Below the pieces are notes generated by a model. It searched no databases. It saw only the letters and a program-made list of their open reading frames with translations, and was not told the DNA's origin. From NCBI GenBank assembly GCA_964020155.1, contig OZ026559.1:4695674-4758173 (forward strand): a stretch of DNA of 62,500 nt, given 5' to 3'. The translations under genes were made by a program, and so were the position numbers. The stretch's first letter is position 1, and every line of letters begins with the position of its first letter. Origin of the DNA: Chondrilla cf. caribensis. Taxonomy: Eukaryota; Porifera; Demospongiae; Chondrillida; Chondrillidae. Of the stretch, positions 1 through 12,200 are shown piece by piece.

Positions 1-140
1 ACAATGTACTGTACATGACGGTTCAAGTGACAACATGAACGATGTACTGTACATGACGGCTCAAGTGTAGACATACTGTACAGAATGGCTCAAGTGAGAA
101 CATGTACGATGTACTGTACATGACGGTTTAAGTGTAACAA
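1..140. repeat. 38-bp minisatellite, copy 1 (short-gene intron)
   Basis: About four tandem units of roughly 38 bp, each holding the near-palindrome TGTACTGTACA followed by a 'gacggttcaagtg' segment and 'acaacatg'. The same array recurs at 17418-17610, 28190-28320 and 37935-38055, always between exon 1 and the ankyrin exon of a short gene. It is cut by the left edge of the window. Confidence 0.8.
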
Positions 141-284
141 CTGTTCCAAGCCAACCCGGGTTCACTTAATCCGACTATAACACTAGTATCGTGTCGGTTG
201 TGGTACACACAATATTGTATGAACTAATCGGACGGGTTTCCTACGATATGATACTGTGTGTACATGAGTTCTTCCTATGCTCAC

Positions 285-344
285 CGGTAGTTCTTCGTTT
301 GTGTCTTGACGACCATTTCCGTCACAAAACCTTTTGGCAGCCAT
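285..344 (-). CDS. Short ankyrin gene, copy 1: first exon only (runs off left edge)
   Basis: The minus-strand ATG at 344 opens a 20-codon exon reading MAAKRFCDGNG...TNEELP that ends in phase 0 at a GTGAGC donor. The same exon occurs at 17880, 28561 and 38321 with almost no change, which supports it as real coding sequence. In the copy at 38321 the next exon (37799-37440) supplies ankyrin repeats. Here that exon lies beyond base 1, so only the start of the gene is present. The 20 residues match no domain I know. The product is presumably an intracellular ankyrin protein. Confidence 0.55.
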
Positions 345-1289
345 TTTCGTAGTCAGTTCGACTTCCGAACGGAAGAATAGTAGGGAAAGTCCCTCCATAT
401 GTCATTGCTGTTCCATTGGAAAATGGTGGGTCGAAATGAAGATTTCGATCGCAATAGGTGTTTGAGTACGGAGCAAAGAGATGGACGATCTATGCATGAT
501 CCACTTTTATGAGTTCAAATACAATGAAGACTTGTACAGCTGCTGTTACCCCTGACTAAGTAGGGAGAAACGACCGTGAATATTCGTGTCTTGTCTAGGA
601 AGCGACCGTCGAGGGGAACTGCATTTTGTCGAGAAAGACTATAGTTTGAAATGGGGTGGTCCTGCATACGGTATAGGTTAGTTGAGGAAACTCGTGAATA
701 ACCAGCACACGGGAACCGAGTGGGTAAGCAAATCAACTGACGAACATGTCACGAGTGAGAGGAATGATTGGGCCATGCAAATCTGATTCACAGTTTGTCG
801 TCCAGTGGCTTCAAAATAGTATATATGTGGGAGGTGGTTGCTTATATCATTCATCATTGAAACGTTCCACAAGTAGTAAAGTGCACAAACAATCCAATTG
901 GTCAAACAACACTACACTCGAGCTCCAAAAAACAACTGTCCTGTTCACAGCAGACGTGCACACTAACAAAAGACACTATATTGCACTCCAGATGGCTAAG
1001 TAGACTGGGTCAGAGGCTGATATAATGGTTAATGTAAGTTGGATGGAGTGGTCAGAGCAAGTGGGCTGGGACGATGAACTGGGAATTGATTTTAACCTGA
1101 CTTGTGACAGGAGATGTGGTATAGAGGATGTGCTTGTGCTTGTGGGTAATTAGTATTATATGTATGTGAGTGTATGTTAGTGGTTGTGTAAGTACATGTT
1201 GGTGGGTGTGTAAGTACCTTTTGGTGGGTGTTTCTGTGCATGTTAGTCTAAGTGTCAGTATGTGTTTGTTTGTTTCTGTGTGTGTACGT
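345..1289. repeat. Conserved upstream block of short gene, copy 1
   Basis: This stretch aligns closely with 17881-18660, 28562-29320 and 38322-39300. It includes the presumed promoter of the short gene and a conserved non-coding stretch ending near 'tttgacctgacttgtgacagg'-like sequence. I see no convincing exon in it. Small open frames differ between copies and are interrupted, so they look accidental. Confidence 0.6.
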
Positions 1290-1290
1290 G

Positions 1291-1355
<65 letters not shown>
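1290..1355. repeat. (TG)n microsatellite
   Basis: An almost pure TG run, preceded by a degenerate gtgtaagtacatgttggtggg-type repeat (1165-1290). The same position in the other blocks holds TG or TA runs (18670, 29325, 39300-39620). Confidence 0.9.
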
Positions 1356-1356
<1 letters not shown>

Positions 1357-2175
1357 GAGCTGTTGGTGTATGTATACACATTTTCATGTGTCTGTGTCTA
1401 CATGATATGTCCACAGTAACTGTACTCACCATCATCATCATCACCATCTAGATCTACACCGCTGTGAAACAAGATTCTCGGTTTAATGTGACACGCTTTG
1501 ATTTTGTATCAAGACTAATAATTATTAGTAGTACAGTATTAATATGATAGCAATATTTTCATGGCTAAGTAGTTTATAATAATTAAATTAATGTTAAAAG
1601 GTAATATAATTGATTAATTAAATAAAAGCAATTAAATGATTTTGATATATAAGCATAATTATCATTAAACAATAATATTATATTTCAACGATACTTAATG
1701 CATCTCCACATGTATATATACATTTTGTGAATATATACGTAATTTTATATTTGCATGCACATGCATTACTATAATATACTGTATGTTGTTGTATGAGTAG
1801 ATTGAGAATATTGCAGATCGAATGTCACAAGCCAACTGGCAGTTTATTACCTTTAGAAAACTATAAACTCACACACTGCAAGCTACTAGCTACTAGCTAC
1901 TGGCCTATCAAGCAGACACACAACACTATAACAGTGAGCTACACTAGAAGTACGCATACAGTGATAGTAAACCTAGTGATAAGCTGATAAGCACAACTTA
2001 ATATGTATGCAATTAATGACTTAAGATGAGCTATCAAGAATCAGATGCTACAACAATGAAATTAAGCTACAATTACATTAAATGTTTACACACGCTGGAA
2101 ATGTAATGAAAGTGAAATTAATGTGATTGGCTACTATCAAAGGTGTTATTACTACTAAAAATGTAATGTGCTCTG
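1356..2175. other. AT-rich intergenic spacer with an 'empty site' at about 1650-1700
   Basis: No gene is seen. The segment 1490-1720 is the paralogue of 39740-39955 joined to 51569-51610. Here the sequence runs uninterrupted through 'aataatattatatttcaac', the point where the other copy holds the LINE. From about 1980 to 2175 is the 3' flank of gene A, conserved with 51850-52051. Confidence 0.6.
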
Positions 2176-5100
2176 TCAACAGGTAAGCTTAGCAACGATA
2201 TCAATATGACCTGCAGCTTTGGCAATATCCAGTGCTGTCTGTCCTTGGGCGTTAGTCTTGTTCTTGTCACATCCAAGTTCAATGAGTTTTGTCACAACAT
2301 TCACATGACCTTCCGCAGCTGCAACGTGTAGTGGAGCCACTCCTTTCTTGGTTGTCCTATTTACGTCCATTCCACGGTGGGCAAGTACAGCAACAACATC
2401 CGCATGGCCCATGGTAGCAGCCAAGTGGAGTGCTGTAGCTTCATCGCTAGCAGTCGCATTCATGTCACATCCAAGTTCAATGAGCTTAGTGACAACTTCC
2501 ACATGACCCCTGGAAGCTGCATGATGTAAAGCTGCACATCTCAGAAGGTCTCTCTCATTCACGTCACATCCAAGTTCAACTAGTTTGGCAACGACACCCA
2601 CTCGACCTTGGTCAGCTGCATGATGTAGTGCGGTAAATCCATAGTTAGTGGTCTTGCCCATGTCACATCCAAGTTCAACTAGTTTAGCGACGACGTTCAC
2701 ATTACCCTCGCCAGCTGCATAATGTAGTGCGGTCAATCCATCATTACCGGTCTTGTTCATGTCACAGTTTAGTTGAACGAGTTTAGCGACGACGTCCACA
2801 TGACCATAGCCAGCTGCATAATGTAGTACAGTCTGTCCCTTGCAATCAGTCTTGTTCATGTCACATCCAAGTTCAATGAGTTTAGCAACGACATCCACAT
2901 GACCCCTCTCAGCTGCAATATGTAGTGCGGTCAAACCATTGTTAGTGGTCTTGTTCATGTCACATCCGAGTTCATTGAGTTTAGTGACAACATCCACATG
3001 ACCATAGCCAGCTGCAATGTGTAGTGCGGTCAAACCATTGTTATTGGTCTTGCTCAAGTCACATCCGAGTCCAACGAGTTTTTCAACGATGTCCACATGA
3101 CCAGATTTAGCTGCAGTATGCAGTGGTGTACATCCCTCATAAAGGCAATCAAAATCAAAACCTGGCATATTTCTACATTTCTGCACAACTTTTTCAAAAT
3201 CGCTTATGTTTCCACTAGAAGCCGCAGCATGCAGAGCTATAGATAACACATTCACTGGCTGTTCCTCTGGCTCTGGAATCTATAGAAAATGAAGTAATGA
3301 AATAATAATGTTAAGTATACCCAAATGGCTGAAATTTTTGTGGGACTTTATATTTGCAAATTTAATTTGCGAATATGGGAAGGTCGTGGAAATAAATCAC
3401 AAGATTTTCTGCTCCCATCGCCCAGCTATAAAAAGTGAGAACACACAAGAGAACCTGTGGGGAACGTGCCCAACCGAGGTTGCATCTTCGTACACTCCAC
3501 AGCGAACAGGTCTTCCCTGTTGTGTGGTTCCCGGTGGCAGGCCTAGGCAAGCACCTGGCCGCTACTGCCGCTTGAAGTACTCTGATAAATGTGATATCCG
3601 TGAATGCAACTCTGAAACTCAAGCCTACGAGACATTGCTGGCTTCCTTTCTCAATGAACAACATAGAACCGAACTTGAACACACGGCGTACTGAGCTAAC
3701 ACATGGTCCGTGGTAATAGGAAACTATTTTTCATTGTTTTGTCTGTCCACCTATCTATCATCTGTTACCATTACTTTGATCTACTCATTATAGGCCTAGT
3801 AGGCGTTAAGTTCGCGAATGATGTGGGAGTCGCAAAAATAAAAATGCCAAAAGTCTCAAATCCACCGATTTGTGAAAATTACATCTTGCGAGAATTTCAG
3901 CCATTAGGGTATATCAAGATGTTCTGTCTGGTCTTTTGAAACTATACCAAGTTGTCAATATTGAGAAATCACTCATTTCTGGTGAATTGTTTTCACAGGA
4001 TGTGGCTTAGCCTTTGGGGATCCTGGAGGTGATTCTAGATCAACAGTAGCCAAGCCACTCTTCTTTCATGTCTGACTGGTCCTTGTTGGGTATGCATAAG
4101 GGGACACATGAGAATGAGCTGTACATGAAGTAGTTACAGACTGTGGAACCTAGCATGTCTGCACATCCATTTCAGCACACAAGTGTCCTCCGGCTGAGTG
4201 TGATGTAGCTAGTGGAGAAATTGTTACAATTCCACCAACCAGTGGCAATGTCCCAGTGACTGTGTTAGAATGGGTGGGACTATGTAAGACAAACCATTGA
4301 GTGAAGGAAAGGGATAATGAGTTATGATGTAGGGTTTGATGGAAGAGAAGGATACTAATAAATGTGAACAACTCACTTGTTCAGCAGACAATGAGCGACT
4401 ACTTTTTTGGTGTTCCTCAAGCAGTATGGCATACCGACAATCACTTTCTTCATCTTTACGCTGAAGTACAACATCTTTCTGTTTGAGCTGGGCATCTTTT
4501 TGCTGTAGCAAGGTATCCTGTTTTTCGGGTTCGGCATCCTGTTCTCTGAGCTGGGTATCTTTCTGTTTGAGCTGGGCATCTTTTTGCTGTAGCAAGGTAT
4601 CCTGTTTTTCGGGTTCGGCATCCTGTTCTCTGAGCTGGGTATCTTTCTGGTGTATTATGTCCTAAATATGAAGAAATAGTTAGTCTTCTCTGAAGTGAAG
4701 AGAATCAGATACTGCTCACAACACAGGAACTACCTGTAAGTGCTATACCCTCATGCACTGTCCAGCCCTATTAACTCTATTGTAATTCTCCAAAGAAGCA
4801 GTCCCATCCCCACTACATCTGTTGCCATTTAATATTGCTTCATTATATTACGTATAATACTAGTACTAATTACTACATAGATGGTTGTGATGGGATGGAG
4901 AAGTGGGTGTGGTGGTGAAAGGGTGGAGAAGTAGGTGCACTGGACACTCTTGGGACTCAACCTACTGCATACTATACAGTAGAACCTGGATATAAAGGAC
5001 ACTCTAGGGAGACAGGCTAGTGCATGTTATATACGGTACTTTTCAGAAAAAAAAAAACTGGATAACGTCAGGCGGTTGTCGGGCAGTCAACTATCCAACA

Positions 5101-8100
5101 GTCAGTGGTCGGTCATCAACGGTCATTGACAGTCAGCCGGCGAAGTAAATTTTAATACTTACGTAATCATTACGTAATCAAAATTAAGTGAGGCTCGAAG
5201 GAAAATGATATACTCTATCTACATCAAACAGCAAATTGTTTCTTAAGTGCAAAGGGAAGACTATAACTGCCAGATTATGGAGATTTTGAACAACAAAAGA
5301 CACTCCGTTACTAAGGCAGGCATTAGTGGTTTCCTCAAGCACTACGAGGAATGCGGAGCATCTTCAGAATGTGAGGAGCAGGCAAGGCTTCAAAAGAACA
5401 AAGAAATCTTGAAGCTCATGTATTCCCAAATGGAGCGGATGATGAGGCATCGTGAGGGGACCTTCGGCTATTACTGAAGAAGAACGAGTTGTCGTCTCGT
5501 AACTTCCACGTAACATCACGTGATATTTGTTACTATTTTTAGTCCACGCGTAGCCAGTCAATGTGCTAATACGAAACAGTCAACACCCGGTCGGTCAACC
5601 GATGGACATCTGATGACTGCCTGACGTTGTTCAGTTTTTATGAAAAGTACCATAGTAGATAAAAAGGACACTTTTGGGACACAAGCTAGTGGATGTTAGA
5701 TAGTAGAACCTGGATATAAAGGACACTCTTGGGACTCAACCTAGTCCATGTTATATAGTAGAACCTGTATATAAAGGACACTCTTGGGACCCAACCTAGC
5801 GCATGTATATAGTAGAACCTGTATATAAAGGACACTCTTGGGACCCAACCTTGTTGCGTAATCTGTGTGTTCCGCGTCTTCGAGAAACAGTCTGGGAGTA
5901 TTTTTACATTGTTGTCGGATTCCTCTTTCTGCATTTGGAAATCTACTTCTTCTGCTTCATTATTAAGTCAATTTTAGAATTCTTTGCTGCTATTTTGCTC
6001 TACACTAAGACGGCTTCTTCAAAATTGGCGGATTATCTGTAACTTAAGTCCATACAAAAGTGCAAATTGGTACACAGAAGAATGGTGGATGGTGGAATTG
6101 CGAGATGGCGGATTATGCATATAGCGTAGCCATACAAGCGAATTCGTTTCAAAATAATATGGCGGATAAAGCGGTTTGCAGATTAAACCAGTGGTGGATT
6201 AACGAGAATTCACTGTATATAGTAGAACCTGTATATAAAGGACACTCTTGGGACCCAACCTAGTGGATGTTATATAGTAAAAACTGTATATAAAGGACAC
6301 TCTTGGGACCCAACCTAGTACATGTATATGGTAGAACCTGTATATAAAGGACACTCTTGGGACCCAACCTAGTCCATGTTATATAGTAGAACCTGTATAT
6401 AAAGGACACTCTTGGATCCAACCTAGTGGATGTTATATAGTAACACCTGTATATATAGGACACTCTTAGGACACAACCTAGTGGATGCTATATAGTAAAA
6501 CCTGGATATAAAGGACACTCTTGGGACTCAACCTAGTGCATGCTATACAGTAGGACTTGGATATAAAGGACACTCTTTGGACCCAACCTAGTGGATGATA
6601 TACAGTAGAACCTGGATATAAAGAACACGTGGCGACTCAAATATACAGCACACACACACTCACAGGTAACTCAATGGTGGCGCTCTCCAGATCACAGGCA
6701 AAGTAATCAAACACAACCAGGTGTGTTATGTCGAACATCCTCTTCAATTCTGCTGAGTGAGAAAAGATCTTCAGAGCCAAGAGGATAGCGTCTCCTTTGA
6801 GGATGGAGTAGAACAAGACGGTGCAACCCTCCTCAAAGCCTTCAAAAATGGCCTCCTCCAGTTGCAGGTACTTCATCAAGTAATCCTTGATGTGGAGAAC
6901 GAGGGAGAGGAGTATTTGCTCTTTGGATAGGACGATAGCCAGGTGGGTGTAGTCCTTGCGCAGTGGGAGGGTTACCTTTCTCTTTTTATATGATTGTAGT
7001 GTTTGTCTCAGGTGATTTCCCAGATTGGATTCATATCTTTGTAAGGTCCCCTTCAAGTCCTCGGTGCCCAGAACGTCAACAGTGTGATGTACGAGGAGTA
7101 TCTCGTAGGGTGTGGATTTCTCTGAGATGAACTCACACAGGCCACTAGCTGTGTTTGGAATGGATGGTACTTTTCCAGGTTTCACACCATGGATGTATCT
7201 TCGATACTTCAAACGCACCATACCAACAAGTTTACAAATCACCTGAGGATCTGCTGATGACAATTCAGCGTTCAGAGTTCCCATGATAGAATCAAAGTCA
7301 CCTTCCAGCTCAGGGATCTCTGGGAGGTTGACGTCAGTGCTTTCACTCCTGTACGTGTCCACAATTCTTTTTATCTTCTGTGACCTCTCATCCATTGTGG
7401 ACACAGTTGGAGTAGGTTCCCCTGGTGTGGCTGGTGAGGAGGATGGAAGACCTGAAGACAACAGCAGCAGACTGTATCACATAGACATTAGAACATACTG
7501 GGTGTGTGCAGTCTGTGCATGTTATTGTCTGCAGAACGTGCTGAGAGGGCCAAAGTATATGGAGACAATGTCCCTGCGGTCCCTCATTCCACATGAAGCA
7601 GATATGCATGTACACACATAGCTATTCTTTGTATGTACATTATGTGGATGCTACTTACATATACTGTGTTAGCTGTAACAGGGAAGATGCATAAGTAATA
7701 GATAAACCATGGTACTTTGTGGTGTCTGTCATTTATCACATTAAATTTTATCATAAATGACATGACACCATGAGGTGCCATGGTTCAACAGTTTTAACTA
7801 ATGTTCACACGAATTGGCATGCTTATGGAATGGGCTAGTAGCCAGTTTTCATGGAGAGATGGCAGAATCCATCAAATTGCCATAAAAATTATGTCCTTCA
7901 ATTTCTTGATGAATCTGATCTTAACTACTTTCCCTTAATGAATCCCGAAAGATCATGCCTAGATTCAGCTGTTTTGACGGAGAAATATGACCTACGTTTT
8001 CCGACACAACCAGAAATCAATACTGGATGGGTGCCTCCAGAAGACCATACTAATATTGCAGAAAATTTCTGCATATTCCACTTCAGAACCTACATAATAT

Positions 8101-8981
8101 ATGCTCTACTCACCATTAGGTTGTTGAGGGTCAAGTTGGTGGATTGGACCTGGTTTATGTCTGTAATATACACAAAAATTACTTATAATGAAATCTCACA
8201 TACTCACATCTTAATGTAACATAATTGTTGCCGAATCATAAAGTATCATATAATGGGAATTGTATATAGTTATCATAATTCGCTCCTGGTTACATCATTA
8301 CATCAATACAAAGTTGTATGTATGTGCCAGTGATGATGGTTTGATAGGAATTCCTTAAACATGTGCAAAGTATGAGGTAATGTCCGAATTTCAACATTTT
8401 ACTCAATAGGTAGTTAGTACAAAATTGTGGGCTTGTGTTTTCTGTACAAAACGGTATCCAACACGTTTCAAAATACTCACACATCCACTACTCACTATTT
8501 CATTCCATTAATGATTTCTCACCTATGTTGTATGCATTTTATCTTGTCACCAATAGTAACCACAACAATTTTGAGCATGTGGTGATGCAATAATTCATCA
8601 AATCCACTAATAATGGCAGAATATTTCCACCAGTGTTATTACAGTGTACCCATGGTGATGGGTGACTCACTTCTCCATTTCTTGGCGAATTCTCGCAGCT
8701 ATTTCACTAAGACGAGGCTTTGCCGGCTTGGAGTAATCTTCCAAGAGCATGCAAAACTTCTCTAGCGTCTTCTGGTCGTAATACCACTCCATGTATTGCA
8801 GTAGACCGTCCTGCGCTTTGTCACCACCCTGACTTACGGAGGACCGGAGAATATCTGCATCATTGTCGCTGAGTAAATCCGCCGCAGACAAGCTTGAAAT
8901 GAAGCTCTCATCTATTCTCAAGTTGCTACGCAGGTACGCACGTAGTCCTGTCAAGATTGTCTTGACAGATGATTCTTCCAT
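2176..8981 (-). CDS. Gene A: CARD - unknown helical region - coiled coil - 11 ankyrin repeats
   Basis: Five exons: 8981-8671, 8160-8114, 7451-6664, 4661-4377 and 3279-2176. All donors start GT, acceptors end AG, and phases agree (2, 1, 0, 0). Exon 1 begins MEESSVKTILTGLRAYL and is a CARD of about 95 residues with the pattern GLRAYLRSNL...LLSDNDADIL...LLQYMEWY. Exon 2 is a short Pro/Gln linker. Exon 3 (about 263 residues) is mostly helical and unrecognised. Exon 4 is a Q/K/E-rich coiled coil with repeated QLKQKD and QQKDAQL units. Exon 5 has 11 ankyrin repeats of the ALHxAAxxGHVDVVxKLxELGCDMNKT type, then a stop. CARDs make homotypic contacts in cell-death and immune signalling, so an intracellular adaptor or sensor is likely (inference). 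An in-frame stretch precedes the ATG to about 9008, so an upstream exon is possible. Confidence 0.72.
3320..3909. mobile_element. Non-autonomous DNA transposon in the last intron of gene A
   Basis: The terminal inverted repeat CCCAAATGGCTGAAATTTT has its counterpart ending CAGCCATTAGGG, with TATA on both sides. A sister copy lies at 53336-53881 in gene D and a truncated one at 56740-57740. Genes B and C have the uninterrupted site (aagtatatattaagatg near 20250 and 31010). Internal open frames are shifted between copies, so it carries no transposase. Confidence 0.65.
3910..4376 (-). other. Gene A intron remainder
   Basis: The intron before the ankyrin exon. The part at 3910-3990 (aagatgttttgtctggtc...tcatttctggtga) is conserved with the same intron in genes B, C and D. 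The rest is unique and I see nothing in it. Confidence 0.5.
4479..4646 (-). repeat. 84-bp tandem duplication inside the coiled-coil exon
   Basis: Two nearly identical 84-bp units encode DTQLREQDAEPEKQDTLL plus QQKDAQLKQK, 28 residues or four heptads each. The duplication keeps reading frame and lengthens the coiled coil of gene A. Confidence 0.8.
4662..6663 (-). repeat. Long intron of gene A filled with a ~55-bp minisatellite
   Basis: Tandem units of about 55 bp built on 'gtagaacctgtatataaagg' and 'acactcttgggacccaacc' occupy 4975-5033, 5652-5855 and 6215-6625. Two insertions split the array: an inverted-repeat element at 5034-5651 and about 360 bp at 5855-6215 with no recognisable ends. The remainder (4662-4970) is unique spacer. 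Confidence 0.8.
5034..5651. mobile_element. Small DNA transposon inserted in the minisatellite
   Basis: The ends are inverted repeats of about 45 bp: left GGTACTTTTCAGAAAAA...CTGGATAACGTCAGGCGGT, right (reverse complement) GGTACTTTTCATAAAAACTG...AACGTCAGGCAGT. ATA flanks both ends as a probable 3-bp target duplication. A 76-codon plus-strand frame at 5247-5477 (MQREDYNCQIMEIL...) lies inside. I do not recognise it; it is too short for a transposase and may be a relic. Confidence 0.6.
6664..7451 (-). other. Gene A exon 3: unrecognised ~260-residue helical domain
   Basis: The acceptor is TCTTCAG at 7452 and the donor GTGAGT follows ...ATIELP. After a Pro/Ser/Thr-rich start (about 25 residues) come two blocks. 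The first (about 30-130) has FDSIMGTLNAELSS and YEILLVHHTVDVLG. The second (about 150-260) has VTLPLRKDYTHLAIVLSKEQ, LSLVLHIKDYLMKYL and EGCTVLFYSI. I have an impression of similar regions in cnidarian and sponge death-fold proteins but cannot name a family. No transmembrane segment, P-loop or catalytic motif is visible. Confidence 0.55.
7452..8113 (-). other. Gene A intron 2
   Basis: Unique intronic sequence between the 47-bp linker exon and exon 3. Open frames in it are short and lack splice logic. Nothing further is seen. Confidence 0.5.
8161..8670 (-). other. Gene A intron 1
   Basis: The intron between the CARD exon (donor GTGAGT at 8670-8665) and the 47-bp linker exon (acceptor ATATTACAG ending at 8161). 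AT-rich and unique; nothing else is seen. Confidence 0.5.
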
Positions 8982-9106
8982 AATTGTAGCTTTGATTTTG
9001 ATGTAGCTACTAGTTCCTTTACTGACTTCAAACAGCTGAAACTACAGTTTTGAGATAAAATTAATCGAAGTGAATTAGGTTAATTTGAAATCTGACTCAA
9101 TTGTAC

Positions 9107-9116
9107 TTACCAGATT
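9107..9116. repeat. Target-site duplication of the retroelement, 3' side
   Basis: TTACCAGATT here is repeated exactly at 13090-13099. The two copies bracket the retroelement, whose 3' end shows a short A tail (Ts at 9117-9121 on this strand). Confidence 0.8.
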
Positions 9117-9226
9117 TTTTTAACAACACACAAATCGCGAAATTAATACAGCATAAGATACATACACATAGTCTAAATACACGTGAATAGAAGGAAAGTC
9201 AAATGAATACATAGTAGTATAATAGT

Positions 9227-12200
9227 TTAGTATATATGACCTTCCATCAATTGAAGGTCAATTGGTCCCTGAACATGATTTGCCTCAGATGGTTGGTGGT
9301 TCCGTGATGACCTTGTCCCTCTGATGGACATTATTGAGGCTCTAAGCAAGGCAAAAGTTAGTTTACATCGAATCCAATTCAACGTGTTGCTGTATTGGGT
9401 GCTTCTCTTCTCACTAATCATAGAAGCTAGTCTGCTGTAGAATGTAGTTGCAGCTCTGCCCATACCTCCAGTGACTGAAAACACAAGCGGGGTGAAGGTG
9501 GCATGCTCCACTTCACGAACTCTCTCTTCATAATGTCGTCGCTTCTCTTGCTCGTGTCGCCTATACACAGTTGCGAGGGGACTCCGGCGATTCGATTGGG
9601 CGCATGGGTTGAATACCCTTACATCCGCAAATGCCTTTTCGAATCGCCCCCCCCAAAAACCATACATGGCAACATCAAGACGAGCTCCTTCATCCGTGAT
9701 GGCCGACTTGTGTTGCATGACCTCTCCTGTGAGTGGCTGAAGGTGAGGTTCTATTGTGACTCCATGGCACACCTCTGAGAGCAAGGAGGCTGTTATGTCA
9801 CGCACCTCATTGTGTCTAATTGCAGGAAAGCCACCTGTTTTGCAGGTTAAAGCATGATCGACACTGAATGGATGGCCACAGGTACAGTGGGAGGGTGGAT
9901 TCTGGAGTGACCAGCCGTATCGGAGAGAGAGAGCATCCCTGAATGCACTCTTGTGCATGGCAAATCCATGTTCGTCAATTGGCAGTGAGGTAAGCCAGAC
10001 AGATGCTCCTTTCTCTTGAGCTAGCTCCATCGAGCGTTGGAGATTAAATGGTAATTGATTCTCAAGATTCTTTGCTTCCTCTTTTCGTTGGGTACGTTTG
10101 CATGAGCTGATGTTAGCTTTGATTTCTTGCTGAGCAACATGACAGTCACCCATGTGATGTTGTTGATGGACAATTCGATCTACCAATGGAGAACAAATTT
10201 GTTGTGAAGCAGATTGTTGTTCCTTAGCCATGATGATGGGGTTCTGGAGGCCAAGACCACCAAGTCTTACTGGCAGAGCAAGTATTTCTCGTACCTGCTG
10301 CCCAGGTGGAGCCTGACCAGTGATAGCTGGGATAAACTGTGATTGGATGGCTGTTTCGAGTGGCTGAAGAAGTTCATCTGATGACAATCTCTCCCAGTCA
10401 ATGACTCGTAGAAGATAGTTCCATCTGGATATTAGGCCATGTGTTAAAGCAGCATAGGCTGCTTGGGGTTGTGTTGCTGCAAACTCACTGAGCTTTTGTA
10501 TATCCTTTATCCATCCGCCCACTTTTGTCTGCACATATTGCTGGATAAAGGATATGGTACCTATTGCACCTCCCAGGTATCGTTCTCCTTCCTCCGATAT
10601 CATGATGGCTGTATCTTTGAAAATCTCTCTAGCTTTTGCAACATGCTGTGGTTTAACAAGCATGTGTGTTTTAGCACCATTTGGGAAATAACCATAAAGT
10701 GGGCCGATCTCATTTAGCAGGTCCCACCAACTCTTAAGCCGTTCGAGGCTAGAGGCCGCTGCTGAGTCGTCTGCAAACCAGGTTTGTTTAGCAATGCCAT
10801 CTAGTTTTCGAATCAGTGGTAGGGTACCTATCGCATACATGGCCATTGCTAGTGGGTCTCCCTGAGTTGTGCCTTCCTCTGATAGTAGACAATGGCCATC
10901 TACATATAGGTGGGAACAACAGCGATATGTGTTGATGAGAACATGTGCCATGGCTGGGCAGATCTTGTCAGTGTTCAGTAGGGTCACTTGTCTGTTCAGT
11001 TGATTAAACGCATTGGTTGCGTCTACTAACAGCATTGCTTCTGCATCTTCTCCAGCGAAGAGATGTTCCATAGCATGGACTGCAGCCTCGCATCCAGCAT
11101 CTTGTCCTGCACACAGCTGAATGGAGCCTATGGCTTCCTGGAGATCTCGCTTCACTACCTTCATAACTGCTTTCCCTACTATTCTACGGACAACTTCTCC
11201 TACCCCCACTGGGCGTACACCCGGGCACTTATCAAGAGGAACAAGGCGACAGGAGGTGTATGCCCTCAGACAGGTGGGATCAACATAACTGGTGCAGATT
11301 CTCTTAGCAAATGTTGCAATGGCAGAGCACAATTGATTGGATTTTTCTCCAAATGCGGTGCATAGGCGTCTCCAGCAAAGGGCATCCATACCAGAGGGTC
11401 CAGCCGAGCCTTCTGTCAATAGAGCAGATTTTCTTATTGACTCTGCTGTAATGCTATCAAATATAATTGGATGGAAGTCATTGTTAGCTGTAGTTGAATC
11501 ATTGCTTAGGATGACATCTGGATGCGGAGGTTTGGGATGTGGGTGTTTGTCTTTCAGGATATCTCGGACACTTTTCTCACATTCTTCTATGACATCATCT
11601 AGCATCAGTGGAGCAGACCGTGTTTCGTTGTTTAAAAGCTGCAGAGCTGCTCTAACTTTCCCTTCCATCATCAGTTTTGAGAATTTCCGTGCCACTTTTG
11701 CATCATCTCCTACGTTCTTGGGGGGTCTTGAACTTAATAGTGATCTCTGAATTGCTCTCCCTTCCTTAATAAGCTCATCTATATCTCCCTTTTCCCATAA
11801 TGACATTCGGCGTTTTAGGCAAGCAGTGTGTTCTTGAACTTTGGATTTCGCGTGCGGTTTCTGAAGCATCAGAGCTGGCAATGTCATGGCGGCTGTCAGG
11901 GCAATAGATTCAAGGGCGGATTCTGTTGTATAGGCTTCAAAAAGGCGTGATAGCTCAGCGACAAATTTTTTTCCCATTGATCCTGATGGCACCTTGAAGA
12001 GGTTTGATTTCCAGTGAACTATCTGGTTATAAGCACCTTCAATCATGGTGGTAAATGCTTCCCCCGACATTTCTCCCCATACATAGTCTGTTCCTGGAGC
12101 AGGTCTGAACGAAGGAAGGGAGCAGTTGGGAGAATAAAAGGAAGTGCCCGGGCTTGTGGTCACCGTGCCAGCATCATTTAGAGTGGTGGATGGTATGACA

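Noticed and set aside
1..140. Regular repeats considered as a CRISPR array
   Set aside because: The units are contiguous and similar throughout, without unique spacers, and the DNA is eukaryotic.
3308..3694. 128-codon plus-strand frame
   Set aside because: It falls within a non-autonomous transposon, and the sister copy at 53336-53881 has different open frames.
5855..6215. Coding gene inside the minisatellite (frames at 5803-6042 and 6060-6263)
   Set aside because: The frames start in minisatellite units and show no recognisable domain or splice context; treated as an unclassified insertion.
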